60,281 bases of DNA from NCBI GenBank assembly GCA_964502525.1, contig CAZCXH010000006.1, positions 1 to 60,281 of the forward strand. The letters run 5' to 3'. How positions within the stretch are numbered: position 1 is the first letter of the stretch; every line of letters starts with the position of its first letter. Origin of the DNA: DATLYB01 sp964502525. GTDB taxonomy: Bacteria; Bacteroidota; Bacteroidia; Chitinophagales; CAIOSU01. The notes beneath the pieces were generated by a model. It worked only from the letters and a program-made list of their open reading frames with translations, ran no database searches and was not told the origin of the DNA. Of this stretch, positions 25,917 to 35,040 are shown piece after piece. The position numbers and the translations under genes are program-made.

Positions 25917-28118
25917 ATGATTTTCAAGCCACCAGGAAATATCTTCATCAAGAAAGCCTGCGGTGTTATTGCAATTTGGTTGCTATTCATCTTACAACCC
26001 GCAGAGATAACGCTTGCCCAGAGTAAAATAGACAGCCTGAGAACATCGCTCAATGAATTATCTGACAATACTGCAAAAGTTGATGTTCTGAACGAACTGT
26101 GCCTGCTTTACGCGGAAAAAAGCCCGGAAACAGCGTTTATCTATTGCCGCCAGGCGGCAGCATTAGCGGATAGTTTAAATTACCGTGACGGGGTAGCGAA
26201 GAATTTGACTTACTCGGCTGCCATAAGTTATTTCAGGAAAAGCTATGGGTTGGCATTAGCCGATTACCGGAAAGCTCTTGCCCTCTACACCTCAATCGGA
26301 GATCAATCTGGCATGGTTTTCTGCCTGAGAGGAATATCGGAGATGTGCGATGAACTCCAGGATGATTCATGTTCGCTCACAAATTTGAACAAGTCCGTTT
26401 TATTAAATCAATCCCTTAATGCCAAAAATGAGGAGGCGGAGGATTACGTACGCATCGCCATGATTTATAATAGAAAATCAAATTATTCAGAAACGCTGAA
26501 TTACTATAACAAAGCCCTGAGGCTAAAGACCGATCTGGGCATGAAGCAGGATGCCGCGGCCATCCATAACAACATAGGAATCCTTTACAGAAAACAAGGA
26601 GAGTTTGACAAAGCGCTGGAAAGTTACCTGAAGTCTCTTAAGCTAAAGGAGGAGCAGCAGGATTTAAAAGGCATGAGGAGCAGCAGGAACAATATAGGCG
26701 CGCTTTATTGGTATCTTAAAGATTATGCGGAAGCTTTGAAATTCTATCAGGCAGCCATGGACATATCGGAAAAGTTGCATGACGACTTTGGCGTGGCAAT
26801 GAGTAAAAGCAACATAGCCGATGTTTACCGAAAGACCGGTAAGGAAGATTTGGCCCTTCAGTTATACCTCCAATCACTGGAAATTCTTGAGAAATTGGAT
26901 GCGCAAACGGAAGTAGCTACAGTTTTAACCAATATTGCCGATATGCATCTAAAAAAAGGTTCGTTCAAGGAATCTCTCAACCTTCATCAAAAAGCTCTTG
27001 ACATACGGAGAAAATTTGGCATGGGTGAAGCGATAGCCTCAAGCATGAACAATATCGGTGCAGTTTACTTCGCAATGGGAAGCTATGATATGGCCATTGA
27101 CTACTGCCAGAGGAGTGCATATAAAGCAGATTCTATTGGAGCGATACAGGTATTGACGGAGGCATATAAGAATTTATCAGAGGCTTATTCAATGTATGGG
27201 CAACCACAAAACGAATTAAAATATTTTAAGTTATATACCATGACCAAGGAAACAATTGATAACTACGAAACCAATAAAAAGATCAATCAACTCGCGTCCG
27301 ACTATGAAAAACCCATATCAGTTTCTAACAACGGGAATAGTCCGGTTGCAATGAAAGGCGTGAAGCCTGTTGCTCCAAATTTTTCTGAAAACGAAATAAA
27401 ACTAGGAGAATACTATGCTTTGCTGCTTGCAGTTCAGGACTATAATCCAAATTCCGGGATTACCGACTTGAAATATCCAATAAATGACGCCAGCGAATTA
27501 ACGGATATATTAACCTCAAGCTATGGTTTTAAAAAAGAACACATCACTCAGATAAGCAATCCAAGGCTCCTTGAGGTTACGGCAGCCCTGGAGAGCATTT
27601 CCGACAGCATTTCACCGGAAGATAACCTGATCATCTTTTATGCCGGACATGGGTTTTGGGATGAAAAATTCCAAAGAGGCTACTGGTTTCCTCAGGATGC
27701 CACCTTAGATAACCGGGGAAGCTGGTTCTCCAACACCGAACTGCAGGACTATTTAAGGGCAATTAAAAGCAAGCATACCCTTCTCATAGCAGATGCTTGT
27801 TTTGCAGGCAGCCTGTTTTCAATGTCAAGGGAAGTAGCGATGGAGGATGCTTCCAAATCAGTTCACTATAAGTATAAATTATGCAGCAGGCAAGCGATAA
27901 CCAGCGGAACCATGGAAACAGTTCCTGACGCAAGCGTTTTCATGCGCTACCTGGTCAAGCAATTAAAAGAAAATGACGAGAAGTACCTTCCTGTGGGCGA
28001 ACTCTTCCATTATCTTCAGAATGCAGTAGCAAACAACTCCGACAATCTTCCCCAGTATGGCGTTATCCGCGACACAGGGCATGAAGGTGGAGATTTTATA
28101 TTTATTAAGAGGGAGTAA
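25917..28118 (+). CDS. Secreted TPR protein with C-terminal caspase-like (peptidase C14) domain
   Basis: A protein of 733 aa from ATG 25917 (a TTG 12 bp earlier is less likely). It starts with a signal peptide or anchor (IKKACGVIAIWLLFILQPAEITLAQ). Residues about 40-450 are tandem TPR repeats of the long 40-residue type (AAIHNNIGILYRKQGEFDKALESYLKSL and similar), as in Bacteroidota sensor kinases. From about residue 498 a caspase fold follows (YYALLLAVQDYNP, LKYPINDASELTDIL) with the catalytic dyad H578 in FYAGHGFWDE and C628 in IADACFAGSLF. Orthocaspases cut after Arg or Lys; a TPR part could recruit targets. No T9SS domain, so it is probably periplasmic. Confidence 0.85.
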   Translation: MIFKPPGNIFIKKACGVIAIWLLFILQPAEITLAQSKIDSLRTSLNELSDNTAKVDVLNELCLLYAEKSPETAFIYCRQAAALADSLNYRDGVAKNLTYSAAISYFRKSYGLALADYRKALALYTSIGDQSGMVFCLRGISEMCDELQDDSCSLTNLNKSVLLNQSLNAKNEEAEDYVRIAMIYNRKSNYSETLNYYNKALRLKTDLGMKQDAAAIHNNIGILYRKQGEFDKALESYLKSLKLKEEQQDLKGMRSSRNNIGALYWYLKDYAEALKFYQAAMDISEKLHDDFGVAMSKSNIADVYRKTGKEDLALQLYLQSLEILEKLDAQTEVATVLTNIADMHLKKGSFKESLNLHQKALDIRRKFGMGEAIASSMNNIGAVYFAMGSYDMAIDYCQRSAYKADSIGAIQVLTEAYKNLSEAYSMYGQPQNELKYFKLYTMTKETIDNYETNKKINQLASDYEKPISVSNNGNSPVAMKGVKPVAPNFSENEIKLGEYYALLLAVQDYNPNSGITDLKYPINDASELTDILTSSYGFKKEHITQISNPRLLEVTAALESISDSISPEDNLIIFYAGHGFWDEKFQRGYWFPQDATLDNRGSWFSNTELQDYLRAIKSKHTLLIADACFAGSLFSMSREVAMEDASKSVHYKYKLCSRQAITSGTMETVPDASVFMRYLVKQLKENDEKYLPVGELFHYLQNAVANNSDNLPQYGVIRDTGHEGGDFIFIKRE

Positions 28119-28200
28119 TCAATTGAAAAAATATCTCGGCAACGAGATTTATAAGGATGAGAACTGCAACAGTAATAAAGATATTCGCCTGAAACAGCCA

Positions 28201-28968
28201 ATGCTAAGCAAAATCCAGGTCAAATTCATTCAATCCCTCTGCCATAAAAAGCACAGGCATGAACACGGAACGTATCTTATCGAGGGTGAAAAGATTGTCA
28301 ACGAATACATCCGGCTGGATTACCCTTTAGTCAACATCTATGCCGTTGATGAATGGGCGGATGAAAACAACGACTTGCTGCGAAAATCCAAATCATTAGT
28401 CATAGTCAGGGAACAGGAATTAAAAAAAATTTCAACTCTTACCACTCCGAATAAAGTAATTGCGATTGCGAAGTTGCCAGAGATGCCATCCCTTGAAGGG
28501 ATGGCATCTCTGCTCAAAAAAGGATTGCACATCGCATTAGAATCCATCCGTGATCCGGGAAACCTCGGCACCATCATCCGCACGGCAGACTGGTTTGGCG
28601 TTGACAGCATCATCTGCTCTGATGATTGTGTGGATGCCTATAATCCGAAAGTGGTTCAGGCTGCCATGGGTTCGCTGGCACGGATGAGGATCATATATAT
28701 CAGAGAGTTGACAACTCTTAAAGAGTTGTCAACTCTGAAAATCTATGCTGCGACTCTTGAAGGGAAAAACATTTTTAAAGAGAATCTGTCTGCTGATGCT
28801 ATTGTATTGATCGGAAATGAATCAAAAGGCTTATCGGAGCAAACTATTGGCTTATCCACCAAACAAATCAGCATCCCTCAATTCGGAAAGGCGGAATCAT
28901 TGAATGCCGCAGTGGCGGCAGGGGTAATAATGGCTGAGTTCAGGAGAGCACGGCTTCCTTTTCCTTAA
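28201..28968 (+). CDS. TrmH/SpoU-family RNA 2'-O-methyltransferase
   Basis: A protein of 255 aa from ATG 28201 (the frame is open upstream into the caspase gene). It has the substrate-binding N-terminal domain of TrmH-type enzymes (IQSLCHKKHRHEHGTYLIEGEKIVNE) and the three SPOUT motifs: ESIRDPGNLGTIIRTADWFG, VLIGNESKGL and ISIPQFGKAESLNAAVAAGVI. It probably methylates a ribose in rRNA or tRNA, as RlmB does. Two long perfect palindromes interrupt the coding sequence without breaking the frame (28478-28512 and 28704-28736). Its last 29 bp overlap the convergent aroA gene. Confidence 0.9.
   Translation: MLSKIQVKFIQSLCHKKHRHEHGTYLIEGEKIVNEYIRLDYPLVNIYAVDEWADENNDLLRKSKSLVIVREQELKKISTLTTPNKVIAIAKLPEMPSLEGMASLLKKGLHIALESIRDPGNLGTIIRTADWFGVDSIICSDDCVDAYNPKVVQAAMGSLARMRIIYIRELTTLKELSTLKIYAATLEGKNIFKENLSADAIVLIGNESKGLSEQTIGLSTKQISIPQFGKAESLNAAVAAGVIMAEFRRARLPFP
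28478..28512. repeat. Perfect 35-nt palindrome inside trmH coding sequence
   Basis: 17-bp arms, left CAGAGATGCCATCCCTT, around a single G. It codes PEMPSLEGMASL in the TrmH frame and lies between the N-terminal domain and the SPOUT domain. Confidence 0.85.
28704..28736. repeat. Perfect 33-nt palindrome inside trmH coding sequence
   Basis: 16-bp arms, left AGAGTTGACAACTCTT, around a single A; each arm is itself a palindrome (AGAGTTG-A-CAACTCT). It codes ELTTLKELSTL. The design (adjacent short palindromes, 1-nt centre) is the same as at 28478-28512 although the bases differ. Confidence 0.85.
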
Positions 28969-30196
28969 CGGGAGGACCTACTTCAAAACCTAATTTTCTA
29001 AGGTCGTCCCAAAACTTCGGGTACGACTTGCTCACGACAGCGGGATTGTCAATCAGCACTTCATCGCGAATGAAAGCGAGCGGAGAAAGGCTCATTGCCA
29101 TGCGGTGGTCGTTGTAAGTTTTGAAAACGACTTCCTTATCGAGGTGTCCGTTTGAAGGCGGAGTCAATGTCCAGCGGGAGTCGTTGTTCTTCAGTTCAAA
29201 TCCCAGCTTCGCCAATTCCGTCTGCATGCAGCCCATTCGGTCAGACTCTTTGATCTTCAGATGCGCCACCCCCGAAATCCTTGCCGGAAGATTGAGACCT
29301 GCGCAAGTTGCCAAAAGCGTTGGTGCGATGTCCGGGCAGTTCTTGAAGTCATATTCAAAATAGCGCGGGCGGACATTATCTTTTTTAGTGAGATGAAGCC
29401 CGTTGTCAATGTAATTGGTCATCACGCCAAACTGTTCCATCATCTTCACGATCACCGCATCTCCCTGTGAACTCATGCGGTTAAGTCCCATCAGTTTCAG
29501 GTCCACTTCGTCCGCAAAAGCCGCCATCTCATAGTAATAGGATGCCGCACTCCAGTCGCCTTCAACGGTATAGTCATGCGCAGTATATTGCTGGCGGGGA
29601 ATGCTGATGACGCTCTGTGACCAGTCGTACCTGATGTCGAAATGCTTCATGACATTCAGCGTCATTTCAATATATGATTTCGAAACCGTGTCTCCTTTGA
29701 TGCGGACGATCAAACCATTTTTCAAAATAGGTGCGATCATCAGCAACGCTGAAACGAACTGGCTGCTCATGCCCGACTCGATGTCCGTCCGGTTGCCGGT
29801 GAGCATCTTGCCCTTGATGAGCACAGGCGGATAGCCCACCTTGCCGAGATAACTGATATCCGCTCCGAGGTTATTCAACGCATCCACCAGCGGACCGATG
29901 GGGCGGTCAATGAGCCGGTCGGAGCCGGTGAGGATGATTTCACCCTCGTGAACGGCAAGGTACGCGAGCATGAAACGGAATGTGGTGCCGCCATCCTTCG
30001 CATTGAGCAGGTATTCATCCGAGTTGATAAGGTTCAGCAAAGTGGTCGAGTCCTCGGAAGTGGAGAAGTTCTTCATGTCGAACTGACCGTTGCACAGCGC
30101 TTTGATGATCATCACGCGGTTGGTGATGCTCTTCGACCCTTCCAGTTGAACTTCGCCTTTGAGGACCTTTTCTTTTTTGCGGACACAGTACTTCAT
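28940..30196 (-). CDS. aroA: 3-phosphoshikimate 1-carboxyvinyltransferase (EPSP synthase)
   Basis: A protein of 418 aa. It makes EPSP from shikimate 3-phosphate and PEP, the sixth step of the shikimate pathway. Motifs include EGSKSITNRVMIIKAL at the N-terminus, DGGTTFRFMLAYLA, the SGMSSQFVSALLMIAP segment, EGDWSAASYYYEM, and KIKESDRMGCMQTEL with NDHRMAMSLSPLA near the end. The GSKSITNR and GGTTFRF forms are typical of Bacteroidota AroA. It follows aroB with a 4-bp ATGA overlap, so both are one operon. Confidence 0.93.
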   Translation of the reverse strand: MKYCVRKKEKVLKGEVQLEGSKSITNRVMIIKALCNGQFDMKNFSTSEDSTTLLNLINSDEYLLNAKDGGTTFRFMLAYLAVHEGEIILTGSDRLIDRPIGPLVDALNNLGADISYLGKVGYPPVLIKGKMLTGNRTDIESGMSSQFVSALLMIAPILKNGLIVRIKGDTVSKSYIEMTLNVMKHFDIRYDWSQSVISIPRQQYTAHDYTVEGDWSAASYYYEMAAFADEVDLKLMGLNRMSSQGDAVIVKMMEQFGVMTNYIDNGLHLTKKDNVRPRYFEYDFKNCPDIAPTLLATCAGLNLPARISGVAHLKIKESDRMGCMQTELAKLGFELKNNDSRWTLTPPSNGHLDKEVVFKTYNDHRMAMSLSPLAFIRDEVLIDNPAVVSKSYPKFWDDLRKLGFEVGPPVKEKEAVLS

Positions 30197-31263
30197 AATT
30201 TGCTTTTAAGGAAATTCACCGAATCGTCAATATCCTTCTCTTTGCAGTTGAGGTTGATAGCAGGCTTCCCTATTGACTTCAGCAAAGTAAAGTTAAGCCT
30301 TCCGTCAGCGTTCTTCTTGTCATGTTTTATCCACTCTTTCCAGTTGATTTCTGAAATACCGGAATCGAAATACTCGCGGTAATACTTTAGAATGAAATTG
30401 CAGATTTCATCAAGCTGCTTTTTCGGCAGCCCCAGCGCTTTCACCGAAAGGCGCGACTCGACAATGATGCCCATCGCCACCGCATGACCGTGCAGCAGTT
30501 TCAACCCGGCATGGAGTGCCGCGCTTTCGAAAGCGTGACCGATGGTGTGACCGAAATTCAATACCTTGCGCGTACCTTTCTCAAACGGGTCGTGCTCCAC
30601 GATTTTCTTTTTCACCAGCAATGACCGCTCAATCAGCGGACCCCAGTCATCCACCTTAAATGGATTAACTTTTTTTATTTCATTCCACATTTCTGCGGAA
30701 CTGATCAGCGCGTGTTTGATCATTTCCGCAAACCCGCTCAGCAGCTCGTCATCGGGCAGCGTGTGCAGGAACGGAGGATGAATGAACACGGCCTGCGGAT
30801 TACTGAAAAGCCCCACCGCGTTTTTCACATCGTTGAAGTCAACACCGAGCTTGCCGCCAATGGTGGCATCCACCTGCGAGAGCAGTGTGGTGGGAATATT
30901 GATGAAAGGCATCCCCCTTTTGAATGTGGCGGCAACAAAGCCGCCCATGTCGCCAATCACGCCACCGCCAAGGTTGAGGAGCAACGAATTTCTGTCGGCA
31001 CCTTTGTTGAGCAATTCGCCCCAAAGCTTGCTGCAGGTTTCAATGGTTTTGAAGCTTTCGCCAGAAGGAATCTGGAAAACAACCGAGCCTCTCAGCGAGG
31101 GAACGGCTTCCATCAGCCACGGCAGGCAGCAATCGAGCGTGTTGTTGTCAACGAGAATAAAGACCTCCGTGAAATCTGACCTCTTAATGACATTGCACAA
31201 ATCTTCCAGATTATCGGAGATGAGAACACTATAGCTGCCTGTTGTGATAGGTTTAGCCGCCAT
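30193..31263 (-). CDS. aroB: 3-dehydroquinate synthase
   Basis: A protein of 356 aa from ATG 31263 (a TTG at 31284 would add seven residues). It converts DAHP to 3-dehydroquinate with NAD and a divalent metal. Motifs: NLGGGVIGDMGGFVAATFKRGM (NAD-binding), PTTLLSQVDATIGGKLGVDF, FAEMIKHALI, NFGHTIGHAFE and HGHAVAMGI with the metal-binding histidines. It overlaps aroA by 4 bp. Pathway step two of seven to chorismate. Confidence 0.94.
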   Translation of the reverse strand: MAAKPITTGSYSVLISDNLEDLCNVIKRSDFTEVFILVDNNTLDCCLPWLMEAVPSLRGSVVFQIPSGESFKTIETCSKLWGELLNKGADRNSLLLNLGGGVIGDMGGFVAATFKRGMPFINIPTTLLSQVDATIGGKLGVDFNDVKNAVGLFSNPQAVFIHPPFLHTLPDDELLSGFAEMIKHALISSAEMWNEIKKVNPFKVDDWGPLIERSLLVKKKIVEHDPFEKGTRKVLNFGHTIGHAFESAALHAGLKLLHGHAVAMGIIVESRLSVKALGLPKKQLDEICNFILKYYREYFDSGISEINWKEWIKHDKKNADGRLNFTLLKSIGKPAINLNCKEKDIDDSVNFLKSKL

Positions 31264-31472
31264 ATCGCTGTAAAGATTGCTCAAAAGTCAATAGCGGCTA
31301 CGCAACATACAGAACAGTTTCGGGTTTACTGTTTAGTGTTTATGACAGATGTATGCCCAAAATAACGTGAGTTATGGAGTGTAAGACAAATGGAATAGGG
31401 AGATTACCGAATTATCGCATTTGCCATTTGCCTCACTCTCTGATTCCGCCCGAAGCGTTTGAGTCGTCATTC

Positions 31473-31826
31473 CTATATCCCCCTCCCTCCCCTTTCCTCC
31501 GTGCTGATTCTGATGCACTCTTCCAGCGGCAGTATGAAGATTTTGCCGTCACCGGGCTTGCCTTTTCCATTTTCGTATTTTGCCTTCACCGTTTTGATGA
31601 TGGTGTTCACCGTGATGTCAACAAACTGGTCGTTAACGGCAATCTCCAGCCGCACCTTTGGTATCAGCCCCGGTATCACCTTCTTGCCCCTGTAGATTTC
31701 CTCGTCAATCATCTGCCCGTGTCCGGCAACGCGCGACACGGTGATGCGCCCGATTTCGTTTTCAATCAGCGCTTCCCTCACCTGGTCGAGCTGTGTTTCC
31801 CTGATAATGGCGATTATTAGTTTCAT
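31473..31826 (-). CDS. glnK: PII nitrogen regulatory protein (GlnK type)
   Basis: A protein of 117 aa. The N-terminus MKLIIAIIRETQLDQVREALIENEI, the T-loop (GHGQMIDEEIYRGKKVIP) and the C-terminal signature DGKIFILPLEECIRIST fit PII. It probably senses 2-oxoglutarate and ADP/ATP and plugs the ammonium channel AmtB, which is coded upstream. The T-loop is unlike that of E. coli GlnK around the uridylylated tyrosine; the only tyrosine is in EIYRG. Confidence 0.9.
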   Translation of the reverse strand: MKLIIAIIRETQLDQVREALIENEIGRITVSRVAGHGQMIDEEIYRGKKVIPGLIPKVRLEIAVNDQFVDITVNTIIKTVKAKYENGKGKPGDGKIFILPLEECIRISTEERGGRGI

Positions 31827-31876
31827 GGCAGTAAGTTAAACCATTTTAAAAAATAAATATGTTTGAATTGATGAAA

Positions 31877-32008
31877 ATGCAAAAAGCAATATGCAAAAGG
31901 CAAAGGGCAATATGCAATATGAAATAGGCAATAGGCAAATTTGTCCTTTGTCCTTTGCCCTTTGCCGATTGCCAAATTGCCCACTGCCATTTGCCCTTTG
32001 CCCTTTAT
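31877..32008. repeat. Heptamer-like repeats (GCAAAGG/GCAATAT and complement) between amtB and glnK
   Basis: About 130 bp made of degenerate 7-bp units: GCAATAT, GCAAAAG, GCAAAGG, GCAATAT and so on from 31877, then the complementary units CCTTTGT, CCTTTGC, CCTTTGC from about 31944. The two halves can fold on each other. It fills the whole gap between the two genes and may act as an attenuator or stabiliser of the amtB message. Confidence 0.7.
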
Positions 32009-32010
32009 CA

Positions 32011-33345
32011 TCAATTAGGGTTAAGCATTCCATAACCGTGCTCGCGGTGGTAGGAACTGTCAAGTCCCTGCATTTCGTCTTCCGGTGACGACCGGAAGCC
32101 GAACACCTTGTCAATAACAAACACCAGCACCAGCGTGCAGATGGCTGCGTATGCCACAGCCGCGCCAACGGCTGCAAACTGCACACCCAACTGCTGCATC
32201 ACCCCCCATGAGCCTCCCGCAAGGTTGGCGGCATTATCCATCCAGCTTTGGCGGATGAAGAAGGTGAGGAGCAGCGCCCCCACAATGCCGCCAATGCCGT
32301 GAACGCCAAAGGCATCGAGGCTGTCGTCATATCCCATTTTGTTTTTCACTAGGATGGCCATGTAGCAGAACAGTGAAGCGAAGAAGCCGAGGGCGAGGGC
32401 GCCCACCGGCTGCACCACGCCTGCCGCGGGCGTCACCGCCACCAGTCCTGCCAGTATGCCCGAAACGAAGCCCAGCGCGGTAGCCTTGCCCTGATGCAGC
32501 GCTTCGATGATGATCCACGCCATGGCGCCCGAGGCTGCAGCCACCTGCGTAGCCGTGAGTGCCTGGGCGGTGCTCAGCCCGCTGGCTATCGAGCTGCCCG
32601 CGTTAAAGCCAAACCAGCCCACCCACAGCAGCCCAGCGCCAATCATGGTGAGCACCATATTGTTGGGCGGCATGTTCGTGATGGGATAGCCCCTCCTTGC
32701 TCCAAGATACAGGACGGCAACCAGCCCGCTCACGCCTGCAGAGATGTGCACCACCGTTCCCCCTGCAAAGTCAATGGCGCCAGCAGCACCGAGGTTGAAC
32801 AGGAAGCCATCGCCCGCCCACACCCAGTGGCAAAGCGGATTATAAACGAGCAAGCCCCACACGCCAATGAAAACGCAATAGGCTTTGAATTTAACGCGCT
32901 CGGCAAAGGCGCCTGCAATCAGCGCGGGGGTGATGATGGCAAACTTCGCCTGGAACATGCTGAACACATATTCGGGCACACCCGCAGCGAGAATGGATTC
33001 GTCAAGCCCTTTGAGGAAAACGAAATCGCTGTTCCAGCCAAACCACCCTCCAAGCACGTTGGGTCCGAAGCACATCGAATAGCCGCACACCACCCACAGC
33101 ACAGTCATGATGCCCATGGCCACAAAGCTGTGCATCATCGTTCCAAGAACATTTTTTGTCCTCACCAATCCGCCATAAAACATTGCCAGCCCCGGCACCA
33201 TGAGCAGAACGAGAGCGGTTGAAACGAGCATCCATGCCGTGGCGCCTGTATCAATCACAGGCGCATCCTGGGCGTATGCCCCACCGGTTCCGAATAGCAT
33301 TAATAACAGCAGCAGCAAGCCGCTTCGCCATGATTTTGTTTGCAT
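32011..33345 (-). CDS. amtB: Ammonium transporter (Amt family)
   Basis: A protein of 444 aa with a cleavable signal peptide (about 1-25, ending GAYAQ) and 11 membrane helices. The Amt signature is present: VPGLAMFYGGLVR, DFAGGTVVHISAGVSGLVAVLYLG (first pore histidine) and FGVHGIGGIVGALL (second pore histidine). The C-terminal tail (SSPEDEMQGLDSSYHREHGYG) matches the PII-binding tail. It moves ammonium across the inner membrane and is probably controlled by GlnK coded downstream. Confidence 0.95.
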   Translation of the reverse strand: MQTKSWRSGLLLLLLMLFGTGGAYAQDAPVIDTGATAWMLVSTALVLLMVPGLAMFYGGLVRTKNVLGTMMHSFVAMGIMTVLWVVCGYSMCFGPNVLGGWFGWNSDFVFLKGLDESILAAGVPEYVFSMFQAKFAIITPALIAGAFAERVKFKAYCVFIGVWGLLVYNPLCHWVWAGDGFLFNLGAAGAIDFAGGTVVHISAGVSGLVAVLYLGARRGYPITNMPPNNMVLTMIGAGLLWVGWFGFNAGSSIASGLSTAQALTATQVAAASGAMAWIIIEALHQGKATALGFVSGILAGLVAVTPAAGVVQPVGALALGFFASLFCYMAILVKNKMGYDDSLDAFGVHGIGGIVGALLLTFFIRQSWMDNAANLAGGSWGVMQQLGVQFAAVGAAVAYAAICTLVLVFVIDKVFGFRSSPEDEMQGLDSSYHREHGYGMLNPN

Positions 33346-33581
33346 AAGGTCTCCCTTTGTTTAAGAAGCGGCTAAAATAAAACAAAATTTCAATTCCGTT
33401 GTAAAAAAAGCAGATTTTTTGTGGAAAACTTTAAAAAATTAAAAACTTAAAGAAATTTTTCTGTAAAAATTGGAGAAATTAATGCTATTTACGTATTCGG
33501 CTATGAATTTTTTATAAATTTCTTTTACGGATATCCCATGAAGGAATCCTTCGCGTTTCTATGCATTATCTGTCCAATGTG

Positions 33582-33704
33582 TTATCCCGAAACAAGTGTA
33601 AAAAACGAATTGTGATTGGTTCGAAGGACTCGGAACCCCTTCGGATGATATGCCATCGTGTACTATGCAGCACAGGTTCAAAAACCTGAGTTGTTTCGGT
33701 ATAA
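33582..33704. repeat. MITE, family TTATACC...GGTATAA, divergent copy
   Basis: TTATCCCGAAACAA at the left end and TTGTTTCGGTATAA at the right end are inverted repeats with one mismatch. The right 23 bases (AAAACCTGAG then TTGTTTCGGTATA) are identical to those of the copies at 40510 and 42831. The right end lies 25 bp before the ATG of the lactone oxidase. Confidence 0.75.
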
Positions 33705-33729
33705 ATTGGATTGACCTATCTTGGGCGGA

Positions 33730-35040
33730 ATGGTCAGCAACCTGGATTATCATTTTCGCAATTGGGCAGGAAACGAACATTGCCATCCGCAGAAATATTT
33801 TCAACCGAAAACATTAAGCGACATTGCCGCAATTGTGAAGGAAGCCGCCCTGGCAGGTAAAAAAATCAGGGTGGTCGGAGCAGGGCACTCATGGTCGGCA
33901 GTTGCCTGCACCGATGACTACATGATCAACCTTGACCGTTGTGATAAGGTTATCAGCATTGATAAGGATAAAAAACAAATCCGCGTTCAGGCGGGCATCA
34001 GGCTGAAGCAGCTTAACAAAATACTGGAAGAGAACGGACTTGCTTTGGTCAATCTTGGCTCAGTCTCTGAACAAAGCATAGCCGGTGCAACGGCAACAGG
34101 GACGCATGGCACCGGAATTGGCTTTCAAATCCTCTCGTCAGCAATAATCGCGGTGAGGGTAATCAATGCAAATGGAGAAGATATAGAAATTACAGATGGT
34201 TCGCGGTTGAATGCCTATCGCGTTAATCTCGGGATGCTGGGAATAATTTCAGAAGTGACCTTGCAATGCACCGATACGTTCAATCTCAAAGAAGATTCCT
34301 GTCCTATGCTGTTTGAAAAAGCGCTCGATCGCCTCCCGGAATTGCTGCGTGATAACGATCATGTCAAATTCTGGTGGTTTCCGCACGTAGAACATCTTAT
34401 GACATATCGCTATCAAAGAACACAGGAGCCAGCGCAACAACAGTCAGGATTTCTGAAATTTGTGGAAGGCGTTTTAATAGCAAGATACTTTTTTACATTT
34501 CTTTTGAGGATTGGCGCTGCGTTTCCTTCATGGATACCTTCCATCAACCGTTTTATCAAGACACTGCATCTTAAAAAAATAAAACGAGTTGGGAAGAGCT
34601 ATGAAGTATTCAACGTGCCGATGCCACCGAAACACCGTGAGAGCGAATATTCCGTTCCGGTTGAAAAAGCCGTAGCCGCGCTGAGGGAACTTCGTGACGA
34701 AATCGAACGCAACAACCTGAAAGTGAATTTTGTGACCGAGATCAGGTTTGTGAAAGCAGACGATTTCTGGTTAAGCCCGGCTTATGGTCGTGACAGTTGC
34801 TACATTGGAGGTTATCTGTATGGCGACAACCGCTGGCAGGCTTACTTCAGCCTGTTTGAAAGGATCATGAAAAAACACGAAGGCAGGCCCCATTGGGGGA
34901 AGGAGTTCACGCCAGAGCTGCATAATTTTGGAAAGATGTACCCGAAGTTTAGCGATTTTATGAAATTGACGCGCGAAGCCGATCCGGACAGAAGGTTTGC
35001 AAACCGGTTAACCGAAAAAATCTCCTCTCAAGGTGTCTGA
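33730..35040 (+). CDS. FAD-dependent sugar lactone oxidase (D-arabinono/L-gulono-1,4-lactone oxidase family)
   Basis: A protein of 436 aa from ATG 33730 (TTG 9 bp earlier is possible). The N-terminal PCMH-type FAD domain has IRVVGAGHSWSAVACTDDYMINLD, where the histidine of GHSWS is the usual site of covalent FAD, and GSVSEQSIAGATATGTHGTG. The C-terminal ALO domain includes HVKFWWFPH and ends with KMYPKFSDFMKLTREADPDRRFAN. It probably oxidises an aldonolactone or alditol. It overlaps the next gene by 8 bp, which ties it to a surface-glycan gene set. Confidence 0.85.
   Translation: MVSNLDYHFRNWAGNEHCHPQKYFQPKTLSDIAAIVKEAALAGKKIRVVGAGHSWSAVACTDDYMINLDRCDKVISIDKDKKQIRVQAGIRLKQLNKILEENGLALVNLGSVSEQSIAGATATGTHGTGIGFQILSSAIIAVRVINANGEDIEITDGSRLNAYRVNLGMLGIISEVTLQCTDTFNLKEDSCPMLFEKALDRLPELLRDNDHVKFWWFPHVEHLMTYRYQRTQEPAQQQSGFLKFVEGVLIARYFFTFLLRIGAAFPSWIPSINRFIKTLHLKKIKRVGKSYEVFNVPMPPKHRESEYSVPVEKAVAALRELRDEIERNNLKVNFVTEIRFVKADDFWLSPAYGRDSCYIGGYLYGDNRWQAYFSLFERIMKKHEGRPHWGKEFTPELHNFGKMYPKFSDFMKLTREADPDRRFANRLTEKISSQGV

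Noticed and set aside
31877..32008. Possible CRISPR array
   Set aside because: The units are 7 bp, degenerate and without spacers; there are no cas genes.
32108..33222. Long plus-strand open frames opposite amtB
   Set aside because: They are shadows of the GC-rich amtB gene; the residues (many H, R, P) show no family.
33600..33720. GGTTCGAAG stretch as a tRNA T-arm
   Set aside because: No acceptor or anticodon stems fit around it; the region is a MITE.
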